In this document: positions 6,966-15,089 of the stretch, piece by piece | Layout of the letters: each line of letters opens with the position of its first letter | Position numbering within the stretch: the stretch's first letter is position 1 | Source of the DNA: a virus | Strand: one strand, 5' to 3' | DNA length: 26,827 bases | Virus record (IMG/VR): IMGVR_UViG_3300049919_000087 | Coordinates: 1-26,827 of that record | Notes under the pieces: model-generated | The model's input: only the letters and a program-made list of their open reading frames with translations | Told to the model about the DNA's origin: nothing | Databases searched by the model: none | Program-made: the position numbers and the translations under genes

Positions 6966-8135
6966 ATGAGTTTCTGCGCACCTTGCACTAATATTGGACT
7001 GCTATACATCTGTTATGATGAATTGGAAATAGGGACGGTTGACAATGCCGATACCCTTTATTATATTTACTTTATGTCCCTTGCTAATGGGTTTGTTGTT
7101 AAGTACTCGGCTACTTCTGACAGTAACGGATTACTAACACTTGAATCAGCAGGCGGTTTTGTTTTATCAGAGAATACAGGTTATGAAATTTGGGTAAATC
7201 AAACAGACGACCAAAGCGACAAGGAGGAGTTTCAAATTAACGGAATATCAAACGAATGTTTTATGACAAATTTTAAAAGAGGCGTTAAGCCAACACCTAC
7301 ATCAACTGTTCAGAGAAATATCTATGTATCTTTAACAGGAATTTTAGGAAGCGCAACACCGACAACTAATTTAAAGAATTGGTTAGTATCAAAAGGAATA
7401 ACAAATCCTATTTTTTATCTTGCTGCGTTACTCGATAACGGAACAAATAGAACATCGATGCGCACATTGAATACAGAGTTAAATACGCTAGGAATAACAA
7501 AGCGAAGCGCAAATGTAACGCAGTCAACAAATGCTATTAATGAAGCGGATGCAGGTACACCAGCAGCTTACAATGTAGGTTGTGCAACAGCAGCAGAAAA
7601 ATTCACAAATTTTAGCCAAGAGTGGGAGTTTTGGAAATCAAACCCTTACGGAGATTTTGATACATTTAAAACCAACGATTTGGCTATTTATAATTGGTGT
7701 TTAGCAAACAATGTAAAATACGATATTTATGTAGCACGTTGTAAAGATGTTGCAGGGGTAAGCACACCTGAACAAGTTGCAAGTTGGCTAGTAACGTATC
7801 ACGATACTATTTATTTAGTTGACTATGTAAGTACTGAAAAATTTAATACCTATTCAGGATTAAGCGATGGAATTAAAACGCAAATTCAGCTATTTGCTAA
7901 TGCTGCTAAATTAGCTGGTAAGACACAGAAAATGCAAATTCTTTGGGCTAGTGAAGGGAATGTTGTTAGCGGAGTACCAACTAATATGTACACTTATTTT
8001 GTAGCAAACCCGACATTAATACCAGCATATAATACATTTAAAGCAGCTTACGATGCTTGGATATTTACAAATAAAACAAGTATTAATTTCTTAGGACAAA
8101 ATATTTACGCTTATGACAGCATTAAATCTTTATAA
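6966..8135 (+). CDS. Putative tail structural protein, TIM-barrel-like
   Basis: A 389-residue protein. The first ~108 residues, beginning M-S-F-C-A-P-C, look like a beta-sandwich virion domain (repeated short strands, Y-Y-I-Y-F, Y-E-I-W-V-N). From about 115 to the end, strands (N-I-Y-V-S-L, I-F-Y-L-A-A-L-L, Y-D-I-Y-V-A-R, I-Y-L-V-D-Y-V, M-Q-I-L-W-A-S-E-G) alternate with helices in the pattern of a TIM barrel such as a glycoside hydrolase. Two glutamates, in Q-E-W-E-F-W and W-A-S-E-G, are plausible active-site residues, but I cannot assign a family. It could be a surface or tail enzyme acting on host glycans. It may be translated from a leaderless mRNA and overlaps the next gene by 23 bases. 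Confidence 0.5.
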   Translation: MSFCAPCTNIGLLYICYDELEIGTVDNADTLYYIYFMSLANGFVVKYSATSDSNGLLTLESAGGFVLSENTGYEIWVNQTDDQSDKEEFQINGISNECFMTNFKRGVKPTPTSTVQRNIYVSLTGILGSATPTTNLKNWLVSKGITNPIFYLAALLDNGTNRTSMRTLNTELNTLGITKRSANVTQSTNAINEADAGTPAAYNVGCATAAEKFTNFSQEWEFWKSNPYGDFDTFKTNDLAIYNWCLANNVKYDIYVARCKDVAGVSTPEQVASWLVTYHDTIYLVDYVSTEKFNTYSGLSDGIKTQIQLFANAAKLAGKTQKMQILWASEGNVVSGVPTNMYTYFVANPTLIPAYNTFKAAYDAWIFTNKTSINFLGQNIYAYDSIKSL

Positions 8136-8436
8136 CTCAATAGCTTTAACTGTTGCCTTTTGTTTAGGATGGCGAACAGTAACATCAGAAGGACAACTAC
8201 TATACTTTATTAGGAAGTTCTTTGAAGATAGAATAGACAATAAAGCATTTGAGTTTATTGGCAAGCCATTTGTTCTTTGCATTACCTGCATGGCTTCAAT
8301 TTGGGGAGTAATTATTTACACATTACTAAATGAATTTTCATTAGTAGAGTGTATTGTTAGCTGTGTAAGTTCATCGTTCATTCAAACCTATATTTATAAA
8401 AAGTATGTTAAACTGGATAGAGAAAATAACGCTTAG
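8113..8436 (+). CDS. Membrane protein with CxxC motif
   Basis: A 107-residue protein with a hydrophobic N-terminus (about 5-20), then a charged stretch, then K-P-F-V-L-C-I-T-C-M-A-S-I-W-G at about 52-66 leading into a second membrane segment, and a basic tail. The C-x-x-C-M-A-S-x-W-G pattern is one I associate with small unnamed proteins in Flavobacteria phage tail operons, but I cannot give a function. It overlaps both neighbours (23 bases upstream, 32 downstream). Extra cysteines follow in C-I-V-S-C. Confidence 0.6.
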   Translation: MTALNLYNSIALTVAFCLGWRTVTSEGQLLYFIRKFFEDRIDNKAFEFIGKPFVLCITCMASIWGVIIYTLLNEFSLVECIVSCVSSSFIQTYIYKKYVKLDRENNA

Positions 8437-9010
8437 ACGAATCAATAAGAAGATGGGAGTTAAGGTTACGAAAGATAACCTTGTCTTGGCTTTTAACGAT
8501 GACGATGGGAATGGTTACTATAAATTTCCTAGTAACTTAGAAATGCCTTTATCAAGGCTTGCTAAAGTTAAGGAATATATAATGTGGTTAAGTCGAGGTG
8601 TAAGTAAAGAAGAATACCTAAAAGCAATTAATGCTGCAAAGCAGGGTTTGGAAGGTGGAATAAAGGATGGCAAAGGATTAGCTAAGATTGCTTTTGTGTT
8701 GCAGGAGTTGGAGAACAGGTGCGAAATGGTTATCCACGATGAACTATTTTACAACATAATTGCTTGTCAATTAGTGAGGCAAGATGAGAGCACGACAGAG
8801 TTTAATAATGAAATTCAGATGCAAAAGGTAGAGGCATTTAGGGATTTGGATAAAAAAAACGATACTTTTTTTTTGCACATACAAGAGTTTCTAGCGTTAT
8901 TCAATTTGTCGAATATTACGAAAACAAAATACGACACCTTAATGAAGGGGTCACAGTTAAGCAGGCAGGCAAAGGAAAAGATGCTGATATCTATATCAAA
9001 AAAACAATAG
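8405..9010 (+). CDS. Tail assembly chaperone, short form
   Basis: A 201-residue soluble helical protein directly upstream of the tape measure gene, the standard position of tail assembly chaperones (lambda gpG type). Its last codons run TCA-AAA-AAA-CAA-TAG: an A_AAA_AAA heptamer (8998-9004) followed by one codon and the stop. Ribosomes that slip by -1 here would continue to 9177 and make a longer form. Chaperones of this class coat the tape measure protein and recruit tail tube subunits, with short and long forms in a fixed ratio. Sequence alone would not identify it; the call rests on position and the frameshift site. Confidence 0.75.
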   Translation: MLNWIEKITLRRINKKMGVKVTKDNLVLAFNDDDGNGYYKFPSNLEMPLSRLAKVKEYIMWLSRGVSKEEYLKAINAAKQGLEGGIKDGKGLAKIAFVLQELENRCEMVIHDELFYNIIACQLVRQDESTTEFNNEIQMQKVEAFRDLDKKNDTFFLHIQEFLALFNLSNITKTKYDTLMKGSQLSRQAKEKMLISISKKQ

Positions 9011-9177
9011 CTAAGATGCGAAACGATTTAAAAGAATCGGTTTTAATAATAGCAGGTGGTAACACGCAAGAGTATGACAATATAATGAAAGGGAGTGTGG
9101 ATGATTTTTTAGTTAGGTACAAGTTATTTATTGAAGAAACAGAAAGAAAATGGCAACAACAACAGAGGAAATATTAG
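8405..9177 (+). CDS. Tail assembly chaperone, -1 frameshift product
   Basis: The long form expected from -1 slippage at A_AAA_AAA (8998-9004): 200 residues of the short form are joined to 57 residues from the -1 frame, which stops at TAG 9175-9177, giving 257 residues in total. The -1 frame runs on through ACA-ATA-GCT-AAG-ATG without a stop. In the gpGT model the T part touches tail tube subunits. The coding sequence overlaps the tape measure start (9150) by 28 bases. A weak hairpin (about 9021-9043, AAACGATT with AATCG-G-TTT) lies 17 bases after the slip site, farther than usual for a stimulator. Confidence 0.65.
8998..9004 (+). promoter_or_regulatory. -1 programmed frameshift slippery site
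   Basis: Seven As read A_AAA_AAA in the zero frame, followed by CAA and TAG. Both tRNAs can re-pair fully after slipping back one base. The frame they enter is open to 9177. See the chaperone entries. Confidence 0.75.
9016..9177 (+). CDS. T-like extension frame
   Basis: This open frame has an ATG at 9016 and 53 codons before TAG. Alone it would encode a small acidic/helical peptide ending W-Q-Q-Q-Q-R-K-Y. I interpret it as the downstream half of the chaperone fusion, because it lies exactly in the -1 frame of the preceding gene and is open back through the slip site. Independent initiation at 9016 is possible but less likely. Confidence 0.5.
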   Translation: MRNDLKESVLIIAGGNTQEYDNIMKGSVDDFLVRYKLFIEETERKWQQQQRKY

Positions 9178-11222
9178 TTGTTTATAAAGTAGAAGGGGCT
9201 AATCTAAAGGCAGGCTTACAGGAGATGCAAGCCGAGATGAAGAAAACTGAAGCTGCTGGGGTTTCTGCTGCTAAAGGTACGGAGGATGCTTTTCATAAAA
9301 CAGAAACTGCGACTAAATCATTAAGGACACAATTAAAAGAATTAAAATCACAGTTAGCAGAAGCAACTGACCCGAAGGAAGTAGAGAGATTAGCAAAGGC
9401 AGCAGGTACATTAAAAGATAAGTTGGACGATGCAACAGATGCAGCTAAAGTATTTGCATCTGAATCAAAGTTTGAACAGGTTGGTAATGCCTTAGGAAGC
9501 ATAGCAGGTAAATTAAGAAACCTAGACTTTAAAGGAGCAGCCGACCAAAGTAAGCTATTGTTAAATGTTGTAAAGTCAATTACATTTAAAGAAGCACTAA
9601 CAGGATTAAAAGACTTAGGTACAACTCTTTTAAATATAGGGAAGTCTTTAATTACAAATCCTTTATTTGTTGTTGGTGCAGCTATAGTTGGAATTGGTGT
9701 TGCGGTTGATAAAGTTGTAACATCGTTTAAAGACTTAGAACAACAATCAAAGACATTAACAGATGCTATTGATGCTCAAAACGAGGCATTGCTTACATAT
9801 AATCAAAGAGTTGAAGAATCTAACATAAAGCTGCGAGAATCTTTAGGTATTATTTCAAAATCGCAAGCAGAAGAACTAAGGAAGCAGGGTGATAATAATA
9901 AAGAAAGGTTAGAGCTTCAAAAAAGATTTAGCAAACAAATAGTTGATTTGGCTGTTGAAACCCAACAAGATTTAAGCAAATCAACAAAAGGTTATTTTAG
10001 TGAATCCTATACGGGTGATATAGAGGATTTAAATAGAAAGAAAAAGTTTAATCGAGACAGGTCTTTATTAGAGGCTGCTTTCACAAAGGAGTATATTCAA
10101 TTAATTAAGACGCAAAGAATTGAGGCAATAAACGCTAGAGTTGTATCAGGCGAAGAAGAAAGAAAAAAGGTTGTTGATATAGCTAAGAAAACCCATTCAG
10201 AAATAAAGAAAATTGAAACAGACAACACCGAGCAAGTAATAAAAGACCTTTACGACACAAGGGATATTGATGAATCGGTTTGGGCTGATAGGGTTAAGCG
10301 ATGGGAAGAAGGCGTTAAGGAATGGAGAGATGCAGAAGCAGAGATAAACGCAATAACAGAGCAATCAACTGAGAAGTATAAAAAGGAATTAGATGAACGT
10401 TTAGCTGCTGATATGCAAAGGGCTAAAAATAGAGAGGATTTAGAAAAAGAATCATTAAATACTGTTTTTTCTCTTTATAATTCAATAAATCAAATAAATA
10501 TAAACCGTATAGATGAACAAATCGCTAAATCAAATGAGCTTGCTGATTCTGAAATAGCAAACCTAGATAGACAATTAGATGCTAGACAAATAAGTCAAAA
10601 ACAATATGACGAAAAGAGATTAGCAATCGAAAAGAAGAAAGCCCAAGAAGAAGCAGATTTAAAAAAGAAACAATTTCAAATTGAAAAGGATGCGGCATTA
10701 GTTACAGCAACCATTAATACAGCGCAGGCGGTAACAAAAGCCTATGCACAAGGAGGGGCGTTTGGTGCAGCATTTGCAGCACTCGCATTAGCTGCTGGAC
10801 TAGCTGAAATAGCTGTTATCCAAAGTCAACCGACACCAAAGTTTGAAAAAGGTGGAAAGGTTAAAGGCAAAAGACATTACGCAGGTGGTACGATTATAGA
10901 AGCTGAAAAGGATGAGTTTGTGGTAAATAGAATCGATGCAATAAAGAACGAAAGTTTATTGGAAGCAATTAATAAAGGCAAGGCAAACCAACATATAGCC
11001 CAATACTATACAGCTCCTATATTAAAAGAGCAAGTTCAAAGAATGAATGATGAAAAGGATAAATCCTTTGCTCGTAACATAGCAAATTCGATTTTGTTAA
11101 ATCAATCTTTGAATGATAAGAATATATTAGAAAGTTTAAAGAGGTCAAGAAAAAACGACCAAGAGATTGCACATTTTTTAGTTAAGGAATTAGCTCCAAA
11201 AAACAATAAATATAATTGGTGA
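9150..11222 (+). CDS. Tail tape measure protein
   Basis: A 690-residue protein dominated by long coiled-coil segments rich in Ala, Glu, Lys and Gln (about 20-110, 195-480 and 460-530). Hydrophobic stretches occur at about 170-190 and 534-556. The C-terminal part has the classic end of Bacteroidetes tape measure proteins: A-V-I-Q-S-Q-P-T-P-K-F-E-K-G-G, then A-G-G-T-I-I-E-A-E-K-D-E-F-V-V-N (about 553-600). It sets tail length and leaves the tail with the DNA at infection. At the usual ~1.5 angstrom per residue the tail would be about 100 nm, a medium siphovirus tail. The ATG lies inside the chaperone extension frame, and its TGA overlaps the next ATG by one base. Confidence 0.93.
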   Translation: MATTTEEILVVYKVEGANLKAGLQEMQAEMKKTEAAGVSAAKGTEDAFHKTETATKSLRTQLKELKSQLAEATDPKEVERLAKAAGTLKDKLDDATDAAKVFASESKFEQVGNALGSIAGKLRNLDFKGAADQSKLLLNVVKSITFKEALTGLKDLGTTLLNIGKSLITNPLFVVGAAIVGIGVAVDKVVTSFKDLEQQSKTLTDAIDAQNEALLTYNQRVEESNIKLRESLGIISKSQAEELRKQGDNNKERLELQKRFSKQIVDLAVETQQDLSKSTKGYFSESYTGDIEDLNRKKKFNRDRSLLEAAFTKEYIQLIKTQRIEAINARVVSGEEERKKVVDIAKKTHSEIKKIETDNTEQVIKDLYDTRDIDESVWADRVKRWEEGVKEWRDAEAEINAITEQSTEKYKKELDERLAADMQRAKNREDLEKESLNTVFSLYNSINQININRIDEQIAKSNELADSEIANLDRQLDARQISQKQYDEKRLAIEKKKAQEEADLKKKQFQIEKDAALVTATINTAQAVTKAYAQGGAFGAAFAALALAAGLAEIAVIQSQPTPKFEKGGKVKGKRHYAGGTIIEAEKDEFVVNRIDAIKNESLLEAINKGKANQHIAQYYTAPILKEQVQRMNDEKDKSFARNIANSILLNQSLNDKNILESLKRSRKNDQEIAHFLVKELAPKNNKYNW

Positions 11223-13243
11223 TGTTTAGATTCTATTTGAATGATACTTTAGTTAGCGACCCAATTAATTGGGCTGATTTTACGGAAACGATAGAACGAC
11301 AAGCCGATATAAAAGGATTATTGCCTAAATATGAGCTTCAAATGTCTTTTACTTCTTCTGGGTATCAATTATTGTCAGAATTAAAACAATCAGAAGGATT
11401 TTGTACGCTAGTTAATCTAAGAATTGAACAGGCTTGCGATGGCGATAATTGGAGTACGATATTAAAAGGCTATATTATTATTTCACGCTGTATATTTCAT
11501 TTGAATAAATGTATAGTTGATTGCGATGTTGTTGATGATAACTATGGAGCTTTGATATTCAACAATAAATCTATTAAGACTTCTTTGGCTTCAGATAAGA
11601 GTAAGATGGGGATTGATATAACACCAGCTACATCTTCATTATTAAGGCTTTTTAATCCAGCAACAGGCACATATACTATACCAGCAGATGCAAGGGAGAG
11701 TTATAATGTTTATGAAGCATTTAAGTATCTTATTTCTTTTATGACTGATGGAAAGGTGGGGTTTGAAAGTGATTTTTTAACCACCTATGGAGTTCAGTTG
11801 TATCTTTTAACAGGAAAGAAACTAAGAACAAACGATTCAGGAAACTACCCAATTATATCTTTTACAGATTTGTTCCAAGAGGTTAATAAAAAGTTTAATA
11901 TTGGTTTTACGGTAATACAGTCGGGTGGTATTCCAACCATTAAGATAGAAAATATTGAATACTTTTATTCTTCAAACGATGTTCTAACATTACAAGATAT
12001 AGCTGATTTGCAAGAAAGTTTTAACCCTGAACTTTTGTATTCGGGTGTTAAGCTAGGAGGAACAACAGCTATCTACGACCCAACAATTCATTCTATTGTA
12101 CCCAGACAGTTTCAGGGATTCTTATTAGAGGAGTACTTCTTTCAAAATCAATGTAATTTAGATTCTCAATTAGATTTATCGGCTACTTATATCTTTGATA
12201 CAAATATTATCGAGGAATTAGCTTACACAAACCAAACGAATGAGAACTACGATGAAAATATATTTGTAATCGATGGACAACTTGTAGGACTTGATTTGTA
12301 TGCAACACAAACACTTGTTACAGGGGTTTCGCCAGCTTATACCTACAACTCATTTTTAACAAATGAGTATGCTAGTAGAAGATTTCAGTTTTTCGGTAAC
12401 ACAGCTTTGTATGAAGGACTAAACACTAGCGGATTCTTAGCAGAGCGCACAAACTACGATGATACAGGAAACTTAGCAACTGCGATTAATGGATGGAACA
12501 ATCCAGACTTTTATCAAGGTGATTTATTTGGGCTACCTGCTTGTGCGTTACAAACCTCTGCTGTATTAACAACTATTTTTGATGATGATTCAACAGCCCC
12601 TAACTACGATTCAGGTGGTAACTATGATAACGTAACAGGTAAGTACACAGCACCGATTGAGGGGTCTTACTTCTTTGAGTATAATGCACACTTTAAGATA
12701 TTAGCAGACCCACCATTAACAATAAGGAATAGAGCTTGTCGTTTTACTGTATATTTAAGAAGGTATAATTCTTTAAATGTGTTGCAAGAAGAATTTACAG
12801 AAGTTACACCAAGCGCATCTACATACGCAGATTTGCCAGCAGGTATTTATATAAGAACTATAAAAGAGTATTTTTATTGTGCTGCTGGTGATTATGTTAT
12901 AGCTGCTGCAAGGCTAGAAAGTGTGTGTGCTAATCCGCTACTTAATAATTCTGCTTTATTTGTAAACGTAACAAACGGTAGTACATTTACAGCACTTGGA
13001 ACAGCTAGCGGTGGAGGTGTTTTTCAAGAAGGAGCAAACGATGCAACATTTATAAGTAAGCTGCAATTTACTTATCCTGTTTCAAGGGAAAGCTATGACT
13101 TAATAAAGTCAGATTTAACAAAGGGGATTTTAGCAGGCATTGACGGCAATACAACTAAACGAGGATGGTTAAGAAAGACTGAAAGAAATTTAAGCACAGG
13201 ATTTATGAAGATTGAATTAATATCAAATAAACTTAATACATAA
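11222..13243 (+). CDS. Tail tip / baseplate protein with C1q-like domain
   Basis: A 673-residue protein immediately after the tape measure, where distal tail and hub proteins are encoded. The first ~130 residues look like a distal-tail-type beta domain (short strands, I-I-I-S-R). Residues about 440-590 resemble a C1q/TNF-like jelly roll: G-K-Y-T-A-P-I-E-G-S-Y-F-F at about 470-482, followed by C-R-F-T-V-Y-L-R-R and a late Y-F-Y-C-A-A-G-D-Y-V strand. Such domains often bind ligands as trimers. The frame is open to a TTG at 11216, but ATG 11222, overlapping the previous stop as TGATG, is the better start. The stop overlaps the next ATG (TAATG). Confidence 0.65.
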   Translation: MFRFYLNDTLVSDPINWADFTETIERQADIKGLLPKYELQMSFTSSGYQLLSELKQSEGFCTLVNLRIEQACDGDNWSTILKGYIIISRCIFHLNKCIVDCDVVDDNYGALIFNNKSIKTSLASDKSKMGIDITPATSSLLRLFNPATGTYTIPADARESYNVYEAFKYLISFMTDGKVGFESDFLTTYGVQLYLLTGKKLRTNDSGNYPIISFTDLFQEVNKKFNIGFTVIQSGGIPTIKIENIEYFYSSNDVLTLQDIADLQESFNPELLYSGVKLGGTTAIYDPTIHSIVPRQFQGFLLEEYFFQNQCNLDSQLDLSATYIFDTNIIEELAYTNQTNENYDENIFVIDGQLVGLDLYATQTLVTGVSPAYTYNSFLTNEYASRRFQFFGNTALYEGLNTSGFLAERTNYDDTGNLATAINGWNNPDFYQGDLFGLPACALQTSAVLTTIFDDDSTAPNYDSGGNYDNVTGKYTAPIEGSYFFEYNAHFKILADPPLTIRNRACRFTVYLRRYNSLNVLQEEFTEVTPSASTYADLPAGIYIRTIKEYFYCAAGDYVIAAARLESVCANPLLNNSALFVNVTNGSTFTALGTASGGGVFQEGANDATFISKLQFTYPVSRESYDLIKSDLTKGILAGIDGNTTKRGWLRKTERNLSTGFMKIELISNKLNT

Positions 13244-14397
13244 TGGAATACATACCAAACCAACCTGTGTCGCTTAGTGTCGATACAAGTTACTTTAACG
13301 GAGTAGTTAATTGTTCATCAGATGAAGTCCCCTATGTTCAGATAGTTGACAACACAGATGTAACACAATTTCAAGTGTCGATAGACCCCTGTCCTGATGC
13401 GATAGAGGTATTAGAAAACCCCGACTTTGCAACTGCGGATGGATGGGACTTACAGGCTAATTGGGCTTTTGGTACTAACAGCCTTTGTGCAACAGAGGCA
13501 ACAGCATTGGTTGAAAGCACAGATATACTAGCACAGGGCTATTATAAATTTACTGTTGTGGTAACTTCTTTTTCAGGCGATGGTATTGATTTTGATTTCG
13601 ATGGGGTTACTTTAGCTACAATAACAGCAGTAGGCACTTATGAGCTTTATGGATTCGCAGGTGTTGCAGGTGCAACGATAGAGTTGATTCCAACAGGAAC
13701 TACAAGTATTTGCTTTAGTCAAATATCAGGCTTTGAAATTAATACTGATGTAGAGATTTTTGTAATGGATGAAAACCAAGTAGAAATAATCAATATCGAC
13801 AATGTTTCAAATCCTGAATACTTCACTATTGTTAAAAATACAGTAACAGTTGAAATTGCTTGGGCTTCGCTAGGAATAGCTAATCAATGCGCATACTTAA
13901 TTGTAATTAATCCATGTAACGGTTTTCAGCTTATATCAAATATGTTCAGCATTGGCGATTATGCCGATAAGTGTACGATACTAATTAACGCTTGTAACAA
14001 CAATGATTCTTTAGGATTTATTTTTACTGATAGTGGTTTTTCTCCAAGAATAAGACTAGAGGCAAAGTTAAGACAGTCGAGCTACACGAACGAGAAAACA
14101 GTTTACGAAACTTCACTAGGTCAAACTCAGGTTTACAATTTTAAGCGTAAGAAATTTAAAACATTAGCTATTGATTTGCAGCCTGAATATGTGCATGATT
14201 TTTTAAGTACCTTATCAGGTTATGATAATCTTTATTTATCTAATATAGCTTACTATGTAGAGGATTCAGAATACAATGTTATTTATAGTTCATCGTCTGA
14301 TAACTTCGGAACTGTGAATATAACAGTAGGTTTAAAAACTCAAAATGTTAAAAATATTCTATGCTCAAATAACGAGAATAGCTGTAATTTAGCATAA
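13243..14397 (+). CDS. Tail tip accessory protein, carbohydrate-binding-like
   Basis: A 384-residue beta-rich protein. Residues about 57-165 read like a carbohydrate-binding jelly roll: E-N-P-D-F-A-T-A-D-G-W-D-L at 58-70, followed by strands and F-D-F-D-G-V. A second beta region (about 170-240) and a cysteine-containing C-terminal part follow, with paired cysteines in V-N-C and I-D-P-C. It is a virion protein by context, sandwiched between tail tip and tail tube genes, and may contribute to receptor binding. I do not recognise an exact family. It is coupled to the previous gene by a one-base overlap. Confidence 0.55.
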   Translation: MEYIPNQPVSLSVDTSYFNGVVNCSSDEVPYVQIVDNTDVTQFQVSIDPCPDAIEVLENPDFATADGWDLQANWAFGTNSLCATEATALVESTDILAQGYYKFTVVVTSFSGDGIDFDFDGVTLATITAVGTYELYGFAGVAGATIELIPTGTTSICFSQISGFEINTDVEIFVMDENQVEIINIDNVSNPEYFTIVKNTVTVEIAWASLGIANQCAYLIVINPCNGFQLISNMFSIGDYADKCTILINACNNNDSLGFIFTDSGFSPRIRLEAKLRQSSYTNEKTVYETSLGQTQVYNFKRKKFKTLAIDLQPEYVHDFLSTLSGYDNLYLSNIAYYVEDSEYNVIYSSSSDNFGTVNITVGLKTQNVKNILCSNNENSCNLA

Positions 14398-14473
14398 TAA
14401 TTTATTGATTCCAAAAGAGGTGGTATTGTGATTCAGCCATAAAAAGGATTACAACAGAATAAAAATTATAAAC
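14398..14473 (+). promoter_or_regulatory. Leader of the tail tube gene
   Basis: A 76-base leader separates this gene from the previous one in an otherwise tightly packed operon. It contains GAGGT (14417-14421), TCAGCC (14433-14438) and ATAAAAAGG (14439-14447), all three of which also occur in the leader of the major capsid gene (22621-22667) in a different order. No TAnnTTTG box is visible. It may regulate translation or stabilise the mRNA. Confidence 0.35.
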
Positions 14474-15034
14474 ATGGCAAATTGTATAAATTACGACTGT
14501 CAAGACGATTTAGGAACGCACACCAACAATGACTGCGGTGAGGAATTACTGGCAGGTATTAGCGGAGTAGTGTTGCTAGAATGTAGTACACAGTTAACAG
14601 ACCCATCGAGTGCTTCTCAAATCAATGCAGAAATAGCAGCAGGTAGAGCGACATTGATTGATGGTATTAAAGTCGGTTTTGATGCACCAAGCCCTGTTGA
14701 AGTTGAAAGCAATACAGTAGGAGCAACTCAAAAATTGACCACATATAACAGACAAGGCACATTGATAGACGGTAATGTAAGCGTAGCTAACAATACTTTC
14801 TACAATAAATTGTTTGGTGGCAGGACTTTTGGAGGTGCTATTTTCTACATTAAAGGTACAGAAGAAAGCACAGGAGGCGCAATGATTGCGTTTGTTGATG
14901 CAGCAATTAACTTCACAGGTGGATTGCCAGTTAAGAATAACAATGATGAGAATATGACTTATCAAGGTTCTTTTAAATGGCGAAAAAAGGATATGCCAAC
15001 ATTGGCAGCAGCCCCGACAGGAATATTTAGTTAA
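14474..15034 (+). CDS. Probable major tail tube protein
   Basis: A 186-residue protein with repeated beta segments and a Gly-rich centre (F-G-G-R-T-F-G-G-A-I-F-Y), ending in K-W-R-K-K-D-M-P. Size and fold type suit a tail tube subunit. Its own leader and a strong terminator directly after it suggest a separate, abundant mRNA, as expected for a tube protein. There is no recognisable signature, so the call rests on position and regulation. An N-terminal cysteine cluster (C4, C9, C21) is uncommon for this role. An alternative is a tail terminator or decoration protein. Confidence 0.55.
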   Translation: MANCINYDCQDDLGTHTNNDCGEELLAGISGVVLLECSTQLTDPSSASQINAEIAAGRATLIDGIKVGFDAPSPVEVESNTVGATQKLTTYNRQGTLIDGNVSVANNTFYNKLFGGRTFGGAIFYIKGTEESTGGAMIAFVDAAINFTGGLPVKNNNDENMTYQGSFKWRKKDMPTLAAAPTGIFS

Positions 15035-15038
15035 ACAG

Positions 15039-15072
15039 AAAGCCCTAACCAAAATTGGGGCTTTTGTTTTTT
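15039..15072 (+). terminator. Terminator after the tail module
   Basis: AAAGCCC (15039-15045) pairs with GGGCTTT (15058-15064), with extra CAA/TTG pairing inside, followed by a T-run to about 15074. It closes the tail operon and lies immediately before the promoter of the glycosyltransferase cassette. Confidence 0.75.
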
Positions 15073-15076
15073 TTAT

Positions 15077-15084
15077 TATCTTTG
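15077..15084 (+). promoter_or_regulatory. Promoter of the glycosyltransferase cassette, leaderless
   Basis: TATCTTTG ends five bases before the ATG at 15090. A TTG at 15055-15057, within the terminator, is 19 bases upstream and can act as the -33 box. Predicted transcription starts at or beside the ATG. Confidence 0.6.
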
Positions 15085-15089
15085 TGCAA

